Source: Candidatus Poribacteria bacterium
GTDB taxonomy: Bacteria; Poribacteria; WGA-4E; WGA-3G
Direction of reading: 5' to 3'
NCBI GenBank assembly: GCA_026710795.1
Contig: JAPOQK010000044.1
Span: 1-57,530, forward strand
Length of the DNA stretch: 57,530 nucleotides
Of this stretch, positions 27,332 to 36,764 are shown piece after piece. The notes under the pieces are model-generated. The model ran no database searches and was not told the origin of the DNA. It saw only the letters and a list, made by a program, of their open reading frames with translations. How positions within the stretch are numbered: the stretch's first letter is position 1; each line of letters opens with the position of its first letter. The translations under genes were made by a program, and so were the position numbers.

Positions 27332-27823
27332 TCAATCAATTTGAGCAAATATTGTTCGTAACCTTTTGTTTAATGTGATGTAAAATGCTGCGAAAACAGC
27401 AATAGCAGTAAAGACAAGATCAAACCAATGCATTCTGGCTTTCATGAGTTCCCACTTTGAACTTCCAGAATATTGAGTTTCTGCTATAGATGTGGCTGCT
27501 TCCTCCGATAAGAGCGGTTCTTCTACGATTATTTGTTCTGCCATTTGTGTAACTGCATTCCACCTGACATCAAGATATTTACCAACAAAGATCCCCAAGA
27601 TTGCAAACAGCGCAGCCCCGACAGAAACCATCATCCAATGTCTTATTTCATCTGGTTCAATTGCACGCGAACAAGTCAGTAGCATTCCTATGCCTGCAAG
27701 CACACCAATTCCTATAGCGACAAAACCCCAATTACTTCCTGTCCACTGTGTTATTTTTGCCCAAAGAATGCCACCTAAGACAGCACCAATGAGTCCACCA
27801 AAAGGTGCAATTATTACTTTCAT
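27332..27823 (-). CDS. Small polytopic membrane protein, unknown
   Basis: 163 residues with about four hydrophobic helices (2-24, 33-50, 65-84, 137-152). A polar loop with Glu-rich stretches lies between helices three and four. I recognise no family. Its ATG overlaps the gatA stop (ATGA, 27823-27820), indicating translational coupling. The S41 protease follows 43 bases downstream. Confidence 0.7.
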   Translation of the reverse strand: MKVIIAPFGGLIGAVLGGILWAKITQWTGSNWGFVAIGIGVLAGIGMLLTCSRAIEPDEIRHWMMVSVGAALFAILGIFVGKYLDVRWNAVTQMAEQIIVEEPLLSEEAATSIAETQYSGSSKWELMKARMHWFDLVFTAIAVFAAFYITLNKRLRTIFAQID

Positions 27824-29298
27824 TTGTCATCACTGTTAGATATTACGGGTTTCTGTAAATGATACTCGGTATTTTGCTGATAAGTATATGCTACACGCAG
27901 TATTGATTCTTCTGCAAATGGTGCTGCGAGTAATTGCAATCCGACAGGCAATCCATTCTCTACAAATCCACATGGAACAGAAATCCCAGGTAAACCAGCC
28001 TGACTCGCAGGTGTCGTCATCACATCACAGAGATACATCTGTAATGGATCCGCAGTGCGTTCACCGATCTTAAATGCAGGTGTCGGCGAGGTAGGTGTAG
28101 CAATCACATCAACCTGTTCGAATGCAGCATCAAAATCTGATTTAATTAGTGTTCGAACTTTCTGCGCTTTCTTGTAATATGCATCTTGATATCCTGTACT
28201 CAGTGCAAAAGTTCCAAGCATAATTCGTCGTTTTACTTCTTCACCAAAACCTTTGCTACGTGTTTTTTTATACATACCAATTAAGTCGACAGGATCTTCC
28301 GTTCGGTATCCATAGCGTACACCATCGAATCTTGCCAGGTTTGCACTTGCTTCCGCAGGAGCGATGATATAATATGTCGCTATAGCATATTCAGTATGTG
28401 GCAACGATATATTTATGATAGATGCTCCCAGAGATTCCAATTTAGAGATGGCTTCTTGCACTTTGTCTGCTACCTCTGTGTCCAAACCTTCAGTAAAGTA
28501 TTCTTCTGGAACACCTATTTTCAATCCCTGTATGTCATTAATCAGACTCTGAGTAAAATCTGGTACCGGTACATTGACCGATGTGGAGTCCATCTCATCT
28601 TTTCCACAAAGTGCATTAAGAACTATTGCACAATCGGTAACATCTTTCGTGAACGGACCGATCTGGTCAAGTGAAGATGCGAATGCAATAAGTCCATATC
28701 GAGAAATCCTTCCGTAAGTCGGTTTCATTCCGACTACACCGCAAAGTGCCGCTGGTTGACGTATTGAACCACCAGTATCTGATCCTAACGAACAGATTGC
28801 AGTATCTGCTGCCACCACTGCTGCAGAACCTCCACTGGATCCACCGGGAATGGTATCCAGATCCCATGGATTGTGTGTTATCTGGTATGCAGAATTCTCG
28901 GTTGATGACCCCATGGCAAATTCGTCCATATTTGTTTTGCCGATCATGACAACACCTTGTTGGTGTAGTTTCGTCATGACAGTTGCATCATAAGGTGGCA
29001 CGAAGTTATTGAGGATTTTTGAGGCACAAGTTGTCCGCACGTCTTTGGTGCATATCACATCTTTTATTGCGATAGGAATCCCAGCAAGAGGAGACATCTC
29101 ATCTCCATTTTGAAATCCGATATCTGCGGCGTTAGCTTGTTGTAATGCTATCTCTTTCGTCAAAGTCAAATATCCTTTGACTTGTGGTTCTACCTCCTCA
29201 ATCCTTTCAAATACCGATTCAGTTAATTCAACTGCAGTGATCTCGCGTGCTTTGAGTTTATCGTGTAGTTCGTGTGCCGTGAATTGGTATAGCGACAT
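27820..29298 (-). CDS. gatA: Asp-tRNA(Asn)/Glu-tRNA(Gln) amidotransferase subunit A
   Basis: A 492-residue amidase-signature enzyme that frees ammonia from Gln or Asn for transamidation of misacylated tRNA in the GatCAB complex. The Ser-cisSer-Lys triad is visible: Lys in AIKDVICT, cis-Ser in [10 protein letters not shown], and the nucleophile in [18 protein letters not shown] precedes ATG. gatC lies 13 bases upstream; gatB is not in the window. Confidence 0.95.
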   Translation of the reverse strand: MSLYQFTAHELHDKLKAREITAVELTESVFERIEEVEPQVKGYLTLTKEIALQQANAADIGFQNGDEMSPLAGIPIAIKDVICTKDVRTTCASKILNNFVPPYDATVMTKLHQQGVVMIGKTNMDEFAMGSSTENSAYQITHNPWDLDTIPGGSSGGSAAVVAADTAICSLGSDTGGSIRQPAALCGVVGMKPTYGRISRYGLIAFASSLDQIGPFTKDVTDCAIVLNALCGKDEMDSTSVNVPVPDFTQSLINDIQGLKIGVPEEYFTEGLDTEVADKVQEAISKLESLGASIINISLPHTEYAIATYYIIAPAEASANLARFDGVRYGYRTEDPVDLIGMYKKTRSKGFGEEVKRRIMLGTFALSTGYQDAYYKKAQKVRTLIKSDFDAAFEQVDVIATPTSPTPAFKIGERTADPLQMYLCDVMTTPASQAGLPGISVPCGFVENGLPVGLQLLAAPFAEESILRVAYTYQQNTEYHLQKPVISNSDDK

Positions 29299-29311
29299 TC
29301 AATACTGCTCC

Positions 29312-29608
29312 TTAATCGACATCAATTACTCTGGGGACTCCGAAAAACCCTTCTTCTGCCTCTGGAGCGTTTGCGAGAACTGCATCACGAGGTAACGATG
29401 TTTTTACGACATCGGGTTTGGTAATGTTGTGAAGTGGATGGATATGTGATGTTGGTGGAACGTCATCGGTTTCCAATTCATTCAACTTCCCTATGTAATC
29501 CAAAATTCGAGCAAGTTGTTCTGTAAAATCCTTCGTCTCTTCGTCGTTAAATTCAAGACGTGCTAAGTTTGCGACGTGGCTAACGCCTTCTGTAGTAATA
29601 GTTGCCAT
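29312..29608 (-). CDS. gatC: Asp-tRNA(Asn)/Glu-tRNA(Gln) amidotransferase subunit C
   Basis: 98 residues with the GatC signature VSHVANLARLEFNDEE, the LARILDYIGKLNELET helix and the DDVPPTSHI wrap segment. It stabilises the GatA-GatB interface. It begins 49 bases after pcrA ends and may share its transcript. Confidence 0.95.
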   Translation of the reverse strand: MATITTEGVSHVANLARLEFNDEETKDFTEQLARILDYIGKLNELETDDVPPTSHIHPLHNITKPDVVKTSLPRDAVLANAPEAEEGFFGVPRVIDVD

Positions 29609-29657
29609 ATAGTATTAGAACCTTTATTATACCTATCGTCCTTATGGAGAATAGTAA

Positions 29658-31811
29658 TCATACTGTTTGTAGAGGTGCAATCGCAGCAGCAAATTGTTTT
29701 GAACCTGCTCGGTCGAACCGAACGGTGACAAATGTATTCAATCCAGATCCGCTGAGTTTCGTCACCTTCCCTCGTCCAAAACTTGGATGGTGTACAATCT
29801 GATTTATTTTATATAGTTCAATTTCTTCCTCTTGTACGTAATTTACATCTGACTGTGAAAATGCTGAGTTATAACGATCCACGTGCTTGATAAGATGTGG
29901 GTCAATTTCCTCAATAAACCGAGAGGGAACTCTATACTCAGTACCACCCCAAGTTCTCCGTGAACGCGCATGCAGAAGAAAAAGTTGTTCTTCAGCGCGT
30001 GTTATGCCAACATAACACAACCTACGTTCCTCTTCCACATCGTCTTCAGCATTGATTGAACGTTGGTGGGGCATATATCCTTCCTCCATACCAACTATGA
30101 AAACGAATGGAAATTCCAAACCTTTCGCACTATGTATGGTCATCATTGTAACGATATTAGTTTTATCCGTTTCGTCTGTTTCCATCATGTCAATATCCGC
30201 AATAAGTGCAACATTCTCTAAATAATCAGATAGAGTTGGTTCCTCAGCAACCAGTTCATATTCGTAGACAGCATTCATAAGTTCTTCTATATTCTCAACC
30301 CGATTTTGTGCTTCTATTGTACGTTGTGCTTTGAAGTTTTCAAGATAACTTGTCGTCTCTAATACATGGTCAAGAGCATCAGCAGGTAGGTCATTTCCGT
30401 CATATTTGTCAAAGATTTTAGCGAAACGACGTATTTTCCCTTTGATACCTTTGTTGATCGTGTCAATTTCGTCAACGCGATCAATAGCTTCAATTAATGG
30501 TATTTCTTCACTCTCAGCAAAATTCATCAGTCGCTCAAGTGATGTTGCCCCAATACCTCGCGTAGGAACATTGATGATTCGTCTAAGACTCAGTGAATCA
30601 AATGGATTGCACATGACACGTAGATATGCCAATAGATCTTTTATCTCCATCCGGTCATAAAAGCCGAGTCCTCCGACAATCTGATAGGGTATATTTGCAG
30701 AACGTAGTGCTTCCTCAAAAATACGGGATTGTGCATTTGTCCGATAAAAGATTGCAAAGTCCTTAAATTCAACGCCTTCTGCGTGCCAATCCTCTATCTT
30801 TGTCCCCACAAAACCTGCTTCATCACGTTCATCAATTGCTTCATAACAGGTTATTAGTTCACCCGCATCATTTTCTGTCCAGAGTTTTTTCTCTTTGCGT
30901 TTCTTATTGTTTTTGACAACACTCCATGCGGCATCAAGGATATTTTGTGTTGAACGGTAGTTCTGTTCTAAACGGAGGACATGGGTATTAGGATAGTTGT
31001 GTTCAAAATCTATAATATTATGGATGTCTGCTCCTCGAAACCCGTAGATAGACTGATCATCATCTCCTACGACACACACATTCTTTTTTTCTCCAGCTAA
31101 AAACCTGACTAAATTATATTGACAGCGGTTCGTGTCCTGATATTCATCCACAAGAATATGTTCGAATTTCTCCTGGTAGTGCTGAAGTATATCAGGATAT
31201 TTTCCAAAGAGTTGAACTGTAAAGTTTAATAAATCATCAAAATCTAAAGCATTGTTTTTACGAAGGGCATCCCTATATTCGGGATACACCTTTGACACAA
31301 TCTTTTCATAGTAACCGTCTGCGGTGTCTGCGTAATTTTCAGGTGTGATACCGTTGTTTTTAGCTTTACTAATCAGATCGTGAATAGAACGAGGATTATA
31401 CTGTTTGTCATCTAACCCAAAATTTCTGAGAATGTCTTTTACAACTGTCAACTGTTCACTTTTATCGAATATCGTAAAATTGCGAGTAAAGCCGTCTAAT
31501 TGCTCAATATCTCTGCGCAGGACCCGGGCACACGTTGCGTGGAAAGTTGCAACCCATAAGTTCCTACTTGTTCCTTCTCCAACAAGTAAATCTAACCTCT
31601 CCTTCATTTCATTTGCTGCTTTGTTTGTGAATGTCACCGCAAGGATACGGAAGGGAGAAACACGGTGGTGTTTGATGAGATATGCAATGCGATGTGTGAT
31701 GACGCGCGTTTTGCCGCTACCCGCACCGGATAGGATAAGGAGTGGTCCTTCGGTGTGTTGAACAGCTTCTCGCTGTACATTATTTAAGGGCTTTAATAAA
31801 TTATCTGACAA
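29658..31811 (-). CDS. pcrA: ATP-dependent DNA helicase, UvrD/PcrA type
   Basis: A 717-residue superfamily 1A helicase for repair and replication restart. It has the Q-motif LNNVQREAV, Walker A SGAGSGKT, VDEYQDTN, GDDDQSIYGFRGA, LEQNYRST, and the 2B/2A motifs TIHSAKGLEF and YVGITRAEE. A C-terminal Tudor-like tail (VHHPSFGRGKV) is typical of PcrA. Translation starts at TTG 31811, six bases after CGGAGG. It heads the gatC-gatA-S41-mmsA-VWA-SNF2 series. Confidence 0.94.
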   Translation of the reverse strand: MSDNLLKPLNNVQREAVQHTEGPLLILSGAGSGKTRVITHRIAYLIKHHRVSPFRILAVTFTNKAANEMKERLDLLVGEGTSRNLWVATFHATCARVLRRDIEQLDGFTRNFTIFDKSEQLTVVKDILRNFGLDDKQYNPRSIHDLISKAKNNGITPENYADTADGYYEKIVSKVYPEYRDALRKNNALDFDDLLNFTVQLFGKYPDILQHYQEKFEHILVDEYQDTNRCQYNLVRFLAGEKKNVCVVGDDDQSIYGFRGADIHNIIDFEHNYPNTHVLRLEQNYRSTQNILDAAWSVVKNNKKRKEKKLWTENDAGELITCYEAIDERDEAGFVGTKIEDWHAEGVEFKDFAIFYRTNAQSRIFEEALRSANIPYQIVGGLGFYDRMEIKDLLAYLRVMCNPFDSLSLRRIINVPTRGIGATSLERLMNFAESEEIPLIEAIDRVDEIDTINKGIKGKIRRFAKIFDKYDGNDLPADALDHVLETTSYLENFKAQRTIEAQNRVENIEELMNAVYEYELVAEEPTLSDYLENVALIADIDMMETDETDKTNIVTMMTIHSAKGLEFPFVFIVGMEEGYMPHQRSINAEDDVEEERRLCYVGITRAEEQLFLLHARSRRTWGGTEYRVPSRFIEEIDPHLIKHVDRYNSAFSQSDVNYVQEEEIELYKINQIVHHPSFGRGKVTKLSGSGLNTFVTVRFDRAGSKQFAAAIAPLQTV

Positions 31812-31850
31812 GAAACGCCTCCGTAGATGTGGATTGACAATAATGTATAA

Positions 31851-31879
31851 AGTATAAGCAATTTGGGTTTTGTTTGCAA
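31851..31879 (-). promoter_or_regulatory. Sigma-70-like promoter for pcrA
   Basis: Minus strand TTGCAA (31879-31874), 17-base spacer, TATACT (31856-31851), about 40 bases before the TTG start. Confidence 0.55.
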
Positions 31880-31893
31880 GGAAATTGTTGAGG

Positions 31894-31922
31894 TTGCTTT
31901 TTGAGAAATATAACGTTATAAT
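31894..31922 (+). promoter_or_regulatory. Sigma-70-like promoter for the membrane-protein gene
   Basis: TTGCTT at 31894-31899, 17-base spacer, perfect TATAAT at 31917-31922. It is back to back with the pcrA promoter, 14 bases apart. The ATG at 32144 leaves a leader of about 215 bases in which I see no recognisable structure. Confidence 0.5.
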
Positions 31923-32143
31923 TTACTTGTACTTATAGTATATAAACTGATTCACAAGACATGTGTTGTGTGCGAAAAAGCGTTTTATATATTGGATGAG
32001 GTGTTGAGTCAGCTAAGATTGAATGATACACAGGTTGGATACAGTTTGCGAAACCTAAAATGATATAGCGAATTTTTTGGATTTGATTTCTGTTCATTTC
32101 CAATTTGTTCCAAATTTAGAAAACTCTTATGAAATAATAAATC

Positions 32144-34705
32144 ATGATTACTACACTGTTTCGTTTTCTTGCTCAAAATAAGACGTTCTTGAAGGCCAAA
32201 TCCATATTTTCGCATATCAGATTTGACATTTATCGAAGGTTGTTTAAGTTAAGATACAATACAGCAGAAAGGATTACAACAACAAAGTCTTTGTTGTTTC
32301 TTCTATGGGGCATAAAAGGGCAATTTGTCTTAGCAATCCTAATTCCCATTGTACTTGAATTCACTAACCCATTTTTTGTCTCTTCGTTGTCTTCTACCTG
32401 GTTTAAAAAATTTGGTGTTACCGTTCCCGATGGAAGCGATTATATAACCTTTCTTGCATCTGTCATCGGTGTCGGAGGTGTGTTTATTGGTCTTTACTAC
32501 GCTGCTATAATTTCGGTATGTGGTGCTAACTATGCAAAAGTGCCCAATAACATCAGAGAGTTGCTTGCTAAGGAGCAGGAAGGAAACGCGTATATGCGCA
32601 ATCTTGCTCTACTTACCTTTTTCAGCGTATGTTTGCTTGCTATTCACATTGTAGGTCGTAAACCGCTCATATTAGCAATACCATTAGTTCTGGTAGGTGT
32701 GGGATATATGATTCTTGGTTTTGTTCGATTGTGTGCCAGGACATTTAGGCTTTTTGATCCTACAATTCTTTCCGGTACTATTATCAAACGCTTGCAACAA
32801 TCACTCAGACAGATTCAAGTTGGCGGTTATCAATGGATTGACCCAACGTTTCAAGCTCACTTCCATAAGGTTGCTCAAGATGACATAGACAGACTAATCG
32901 CTGTGTCTAATCTTGCGGCGGATGAAGAAATGCATTTGAGTGGGAAACCATTTGCTAATTTGTGCAAAAATCTTCTTATATTTCTTCGTCGCTATGAAAA
33001 AGTAAAGAAATCAATTCCAACCAATAGTTTATGGTACGAACAGCGAAACGTGCATCCTGATTGGTATCGGACAAGTGACACGGAAACATCTGTTGCATAC
33101 GAAACTGCTTCAGGGCTGCGTCCCAAATTAGAAAGCGATCCAAAATGGGTTGAATCAGCGATATTACCGATTGTGAAACTTTGCTTGGAAATCAGTATTA
33201 AAGAAAAACGTTATGCCATAGTTAAAGAACTTCTCATTTATCTTGATATTTACGTACAAAGGCTTGCCGAAGAACATCAAGTTGAATATGCATTTAGCCA
33301 AATAGGTGAAATATTTTCATGGTGTGAGAAAATCATTTTTGTTAAAGAGGAAAATCTTGTTGCAAAAGAACCCTTAGAACACATGCAAATTTGTGAGTTG
33401 TTAGCAATGATGCCGAGTAACGCGTTGCTTGCATATATGCTTAGCATTGAACACTATGGACAGGAAGCGATACGTCTGCGTATAAGTCATATCAAATGGA
33501 AATCAGAGAAGTCAATCTACAAAGCAGGATTTGCGTTACATATTTTGCCGCAGCTTGAATGGATGCGTCCAATACTTGAGTTTGAGGAAAAAGTAGAGGG
33601 AGGTTTGGTAAGTCCGCCTTGGTATCTTCAAGAACTAATAACACAACAAGAGGTGGAAAATTTCCGTACTGCTATGATCTGTTTTTGTGAGAAAGTAAGC
33701 GACATCTATAAACAGATTATAGACGCTGAATCGTCTACACATCATCCGTGGTTAAAGGCAGTAATTATATCTACAGAGTCAGAGTACTGGAATAAGTTCA
33801 ATTACCACATAAATACTCTGAACAAAATTTGGGACGATTTAAATTCCGATCAGCGAGTAGAAGGTTTACCTTGGCCAAGTTTGGACATTGATGAATTGAT
33901 GAAAAAATGCAGGCAGCGAGATAAAGAACTGTTAGAACTTATGTCTGAAGAAAAAGCTATACTTTCGTTGATTTCAAGACCTGAGTCTTTTCCAGATTTT
34001 GCAGGACAATTTCTACACACGGTTGGTGAAGCATTATTTTTTGCTATGTGTGATAATGAATTTGAGATGGTTGAGACGCTTTTTCAACGTTACTTAGGTT
34101 GCAGCCTATTGCAGTTTGAAAAACTGCGTTCTAAAGACTTAGGGACAGACTGGCAAAATCTAAACAATTTAAAAATTGCTGCTGCTCCCCTTTTAGACCT
34201 TATGGATATTAGCGGGTACGTCTATCTACTTTCTGATTATCATGACGCTCCCCTTTTGAAAGAACCTATAGTGAAGGCATGGGATACGTATCTTAGTGAA
34301 GCTTTGGGAAGCCAGCGTCTTCAGTATATAGCAGGGATTGTCTCGCTCAGTGAATCTGGTATTGAGATAGAACACAGAAGCACACTCAGACACAGGTGGA
34401 AGCGAATCATACAAGAACAACTCAGAGATGTAAAACGTGAAGAAGTTGACTATGGTACCAGAGTTTCCTATATCCTGTCTGAACCCAAGACTGTGCCGGT
34501 TCATGATAGCCCATTGGTCCGATTATTCGCAAGGAATCTTGATTTCTTATTTTACGATGGAATCGACATATTTATCGCAAAATACATTCGTCAGCGGGAA
34601 GATGGAGAAAACCTGGATTTTGGTTCGAAACGCCGTAGAGAATTTGAGGAACAAATTAAGAGAGAAGAAAATCGAGGTGCCACGGATGAAGAATCACAAA
34701 TATGA
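32144..34705 (+). CDS. Large four-TM membrane protein with soluble C-terminal domain, unknown
   Basis: 853 residues. Four hydrophobic helices lie at about 48-74, 101-126, 152-170 and 173-195. The remaining 650 residues are mostly helical with many Trp, Glu and Lys and no nucleotide-binding or metal motif I can identify. The tail from about 800 is highly charged (RKR-type and EEQIKREENRG). I recognise no family. The next gene starts inside this one (20-base overlap), so the two are probably translated together and may act as a pair. Confidence 0.75.
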   Translation: MITTLFRFLAQNKTFLKAKSIFSHIRFDIYRRLFKLRYNTAERITTTKSLLFLLWGIKGQFVLAILIPIVLEFTNPFFVSSLSSTWFKKFGVTVPDGSDYITFLASVIGVGGVFIGLYYAAIISVCGANYAKVPNNIRELLAKEQEGNAYMRNLALLTFFSVCLLAIHIVGRKPLILAIPLVLVGVGYMILGFVRLCARTFRLFDPTILSGTIIKRLQQSLRQIQVGGYQWIDPTFQAHFHKVAQDDIDRLIAVSNLAADEEMHLSGKPFANLCKNLLIFLRRYEKVKKSIPTNSLWYEQRNVHPDWYRTSDTETSVAYETASGLRPKLESDPKWVESAILPIVKLCLEISIKEKRYAIVKELLIYLDIYVQRLAEEHQVEYAFSQIGEIFSWCEKIIFVKEENLVAKEPLEHMQICELLAMMPSNALLAYMLSIEHYGQEAIRLRISHIKWKSEKSIYKAGFALHILPQLEWMRPILEFEEKVEGGLVSPPWYLQELITQQEVENFRTAMICFCEKVSDIYKQIIDAESSTHHPWLKAVIISTESEYWNKFNYHINTLNKIWDDLNSDQRVEGLPWPSLDIDELMKKCRQRDKELLELMSEEKAILSLISRPESFPDFAGQFLHTVGEALFFAMCDNEFEMVETLFQRYLGCSLLQFEKLRSKDLGTDWQNLNNLKIAAAPLLDLMDISGYVYLLSDYHDAPLLKEPIVKAWDTYLSEALGSQRLQYIAGIVSLSESGIEIEHRSTLRHRWKRIIQEQLRDVKREEVDYGTRVSYILSEPKTVPVHDSPLVRLFARNLDFLFYDGIDIFIAKYIRQREDGENLDFGSKRRREFEEQIKREENRGATDEESQI

Positions 34706-35654
34706 ATCCCCTAACCCCTTAAAAAATCCACGTGTTGCCAGGCATTTCAGAAGTCTAAGTAGAGAAATCGATACAAACCTAAGTGCACACATGTTTTTTC
34801 AAGATGTTCACATTGCAGTAATGCCGATCGGTGGTAGATTTAGTCAGGAACAGGATTTTTCTGTTGAAATACAAGTAAGCTCTGAACATGAATCTCAAGT
34901 GATAGCAATCCTTCAATCACTTACCGATAGTGATTTGTTTGGTAAATCCGACTTCAAACAATTGTTAAGTGATGTAGTTAATAAAATTGCGCTTTATTTA
35001 GCATCTGGAGGACGATCAATATATGAGATCATTAGGGACAAAGAAAATGAGAATGCATGGCGATTGTACAGTTTTACAGATAAGCGATTGTTCCGTGCTT
35101 TTGGAAAATGTATCCAGATAATTCCTAAGGCAGACCGGCACCTATGGGAAAAATCTTACGTTATTATACCAAAAGAAGATATCTGGGAAATCGCAATGCC
35201 AGAAGTGTTAGGTGGTTTTCGAGGTTACAGGTCAATTTTCAAGAAACTTTCAAGGTTTTCACAAATTGTACCATCTTTTTTGATGGATGAAATGAGTCAG
35301 CAAAAGTGGCCTACATACTTTAATGTCAAAAACTATGAAAAAGAGAAGAATTTATTCGTTGCAAAGACTACAGCACGCTGGGGATGGCATATGCGAAGTT
35401 CGGGACTTAGAATTTGGACAGAGTTCTACGGGATGTATAGATTCATAACATTTGATTGGGCGAAGGCATGTTTGCGCGAACACATTATAAAGGAACTGAA
35501 TCAATTGTTTCGCCGCTTACAAATTGACGCGGAAATTGTGGTTAAAGGACTGCCTACAGCGAGAGAAATATTGAAAACCCGGCAGCAAATGTGTGAAGGT
35601 AAAATTACGTTTAACGAAGCGTCCAAGAGATGTTCTATGTCACGGGTTGAATAG
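34686..35654 (+). CDS. Unknown protein coupled to the upstream membrane protein
   Basis: 322 residues, soluble, basic, with no signal or TM helix. A first part (about 30-80) looks like alternating beta strands (FQDVHIAVMPIGGRF, FSVEIQVSS). The middle includes FKKLSRFSQIVPSFLMDEM. A C-terminal aromatic-rich region has TARWGWHMRSSGLRIWTEF. No family recognised. Start 34686 follows GAGGTG and overlaps the preceding gene by 20 bases. Earlier in-frame ATGs would lie deep inside that gene. Confidence 0.65.
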   Translation: MKNHKYESPNPLKNPRVARHFRSLSREIDTNLSAHMFFQDVHIAVMPIGGRFSQEQDFSVEIQVSSEHESQVIAILQSLTDSDLFGKSDFKQLLSDVVNKIALYLASGGRSIYEIIRDKENENAWRLYSFTDKRLFRAFGKCIQIIPKADRHLWEKSYVIIPKEDIWEIAMPEVLGGFRGYRSIFKKLSRFSQIVPSFLMDEMSQQKWPTYFNVKNYEKEKNLFVAKTTARWGWHMRSSGLRIWTEFYGMYRFITFDWAKACLREHIIKELNQLFRRLQIDAEIVVKGLPTAREILKTRQQMCEGKITFNEASKRCSMSRVE

Positions 35655-35758
35655 AATACATCAAAACCTAACTCTCAATAGGTTGAAACTCTATAGAGTG
35701 AAGGAAATGTGTACTTTCGCAATTTCTTTAGGCATGCCTATGCTTATATCCAGATAGG

Positions 35759-36601
35759 TCAAGTCGTTCCATTTTCGCGATTAGCAATTTGCTTCCGGAG
35801 TCGTTCTATCTCATCCTCTAACTCGCGTCGTCGTTCCGTTTCCTGTTTAGCGAGTGTCTCCGCTGCTTGCCGACGTTCAGTTTCTTCTGCTGCCTTCGCT
35901 TCAGCATCCTCTCGCAGTTGTTTTTCTTGCTTTCTGAGTTGTTGCTCCTCCATAGATGTTGTTATAGGTGTGCCATCAGGAAGATATGGTCGCAACAGTC
36001 TCACATGGGTCGTTAGGTCATCTTTCCATCGAAACCAAAGATTTAACGCATTACTGAACAATCCCCCTTCTGCATCAGGCACAATCTCAGTATAATTCCC
36101 AGAAGTACTACGCTGCCAACCGCGAAAATCCGCTGGTTTCTCCATTTCTGGTTGGTGGATAAAGTATTCTTGAACTCCTATCTCTGTCATATACAAGTCC
36201 ACTTTTTTCTCGCGATCCAGATGTGCAGTTGAGTCAGAAAGAAACTCAAAAACAGCAACGGGTACCGCACCTTCTGCCCACGTATAGAAACTTCGTCGTA
36301 GCGGATATTTCTCAACACCAAACACGATATAGATATCAGGAGCAACACATTTTCTGATGTCACCTTCGCTATAATAAATAAAACTGTCAACGGCGATGTG
36401 TATCAGATCGTTGACTGCAAAATATCGCTTGAATTGGTCAGATAACGTAGTTATCTGTTCAGCGTGAAAGTCAGTTTCAGCCATAGGTTCGTCGTCCTCA
36501 CACGGATAACCTTCAATATAAATAGTCGGTTTCCCGCTCGCTTTAGGAAAGGTCGGTATATATTTATTTTGTTTTATTCTGAAATCATTTATAGTGTCCA
36601 T
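35759..36601 (-). CDS. Uma2-family (DUF820) protein with C-terminal coiled coil
   Basis: 280 residues of the PD-(D/E)XK nuclease-like Uma2 family. Signature segments are VAPDIYIVFGV, PVAVFEFLSDSTAHLDREKKVDLY and IGVQEYFIHQPE. The last 70 residues form a charged coiled coil (EEQQLRKQEKQLRED...). These proteins are numerous in cyanobacteria and Poribacteria-like genomes, and their role is unsettled. Start 36601 follows CGGAGAAAACC. The frame continues to 36646, where MDTI is duplicated but no ribosome site is present. Confidence 0.82.
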   Translation of the reverse strand: MDTINDFRIKQNKYIPTFPKASGKPTIYIEGYPCEDDEPMAETDFHAEQITTLSDQFKRYFAVNDLIHIAVDSFIYYSEGDIRKCVAPDIYIVFGVEKYPLRRSFYTWAEGAVPVAVFEFLSDSTAHLDREKKVDLYMTEIGVQEYFIHQPEMEKPADFRGWQRSTSGNYTEIVPDAEGGLFSNALNLWFRWKDDLTTHVRLLRPYLPDGTPITTSMEEQQLRKQEKQLREDAEAKAAEETERRQAAETLAKQETERRRELEDEIERLRKQIANRENGTT

Positions 36602-36703
36602 GGTTTTCTCCGTTAGGTTTTTTATTGTATCCATGGTATTCTTCATTAGATGTTATTGATAATTCTATCAGAATATACTTCATTTTTCAATCAAAAGGTG
36701 CAC

Positions 36704-36731
36704 AAAAAAAGCGAGGTAGAGATACCCCGCC
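36704..36731 (-). terminator. Intrinsic terminator of uvrA
   Basis: Minus strand stem GCGGGGTA/TACCTCGC (one G-T pair) with loop TCTC, immediately followed by seven T. It lies 34 bases after the uvrA stop. Confidence 0.85.
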
Positions 36732-36764
36732 TATCAATTCTACAAATGTTTTGACTGTAATAAT

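Noticed and set aside
34437..34685. Upstream extension of the 322-residue protein
   Set aside because: It lies wholly within the preceding gene in another frame. ATG 34686 has a GAGGTG ribosome site.
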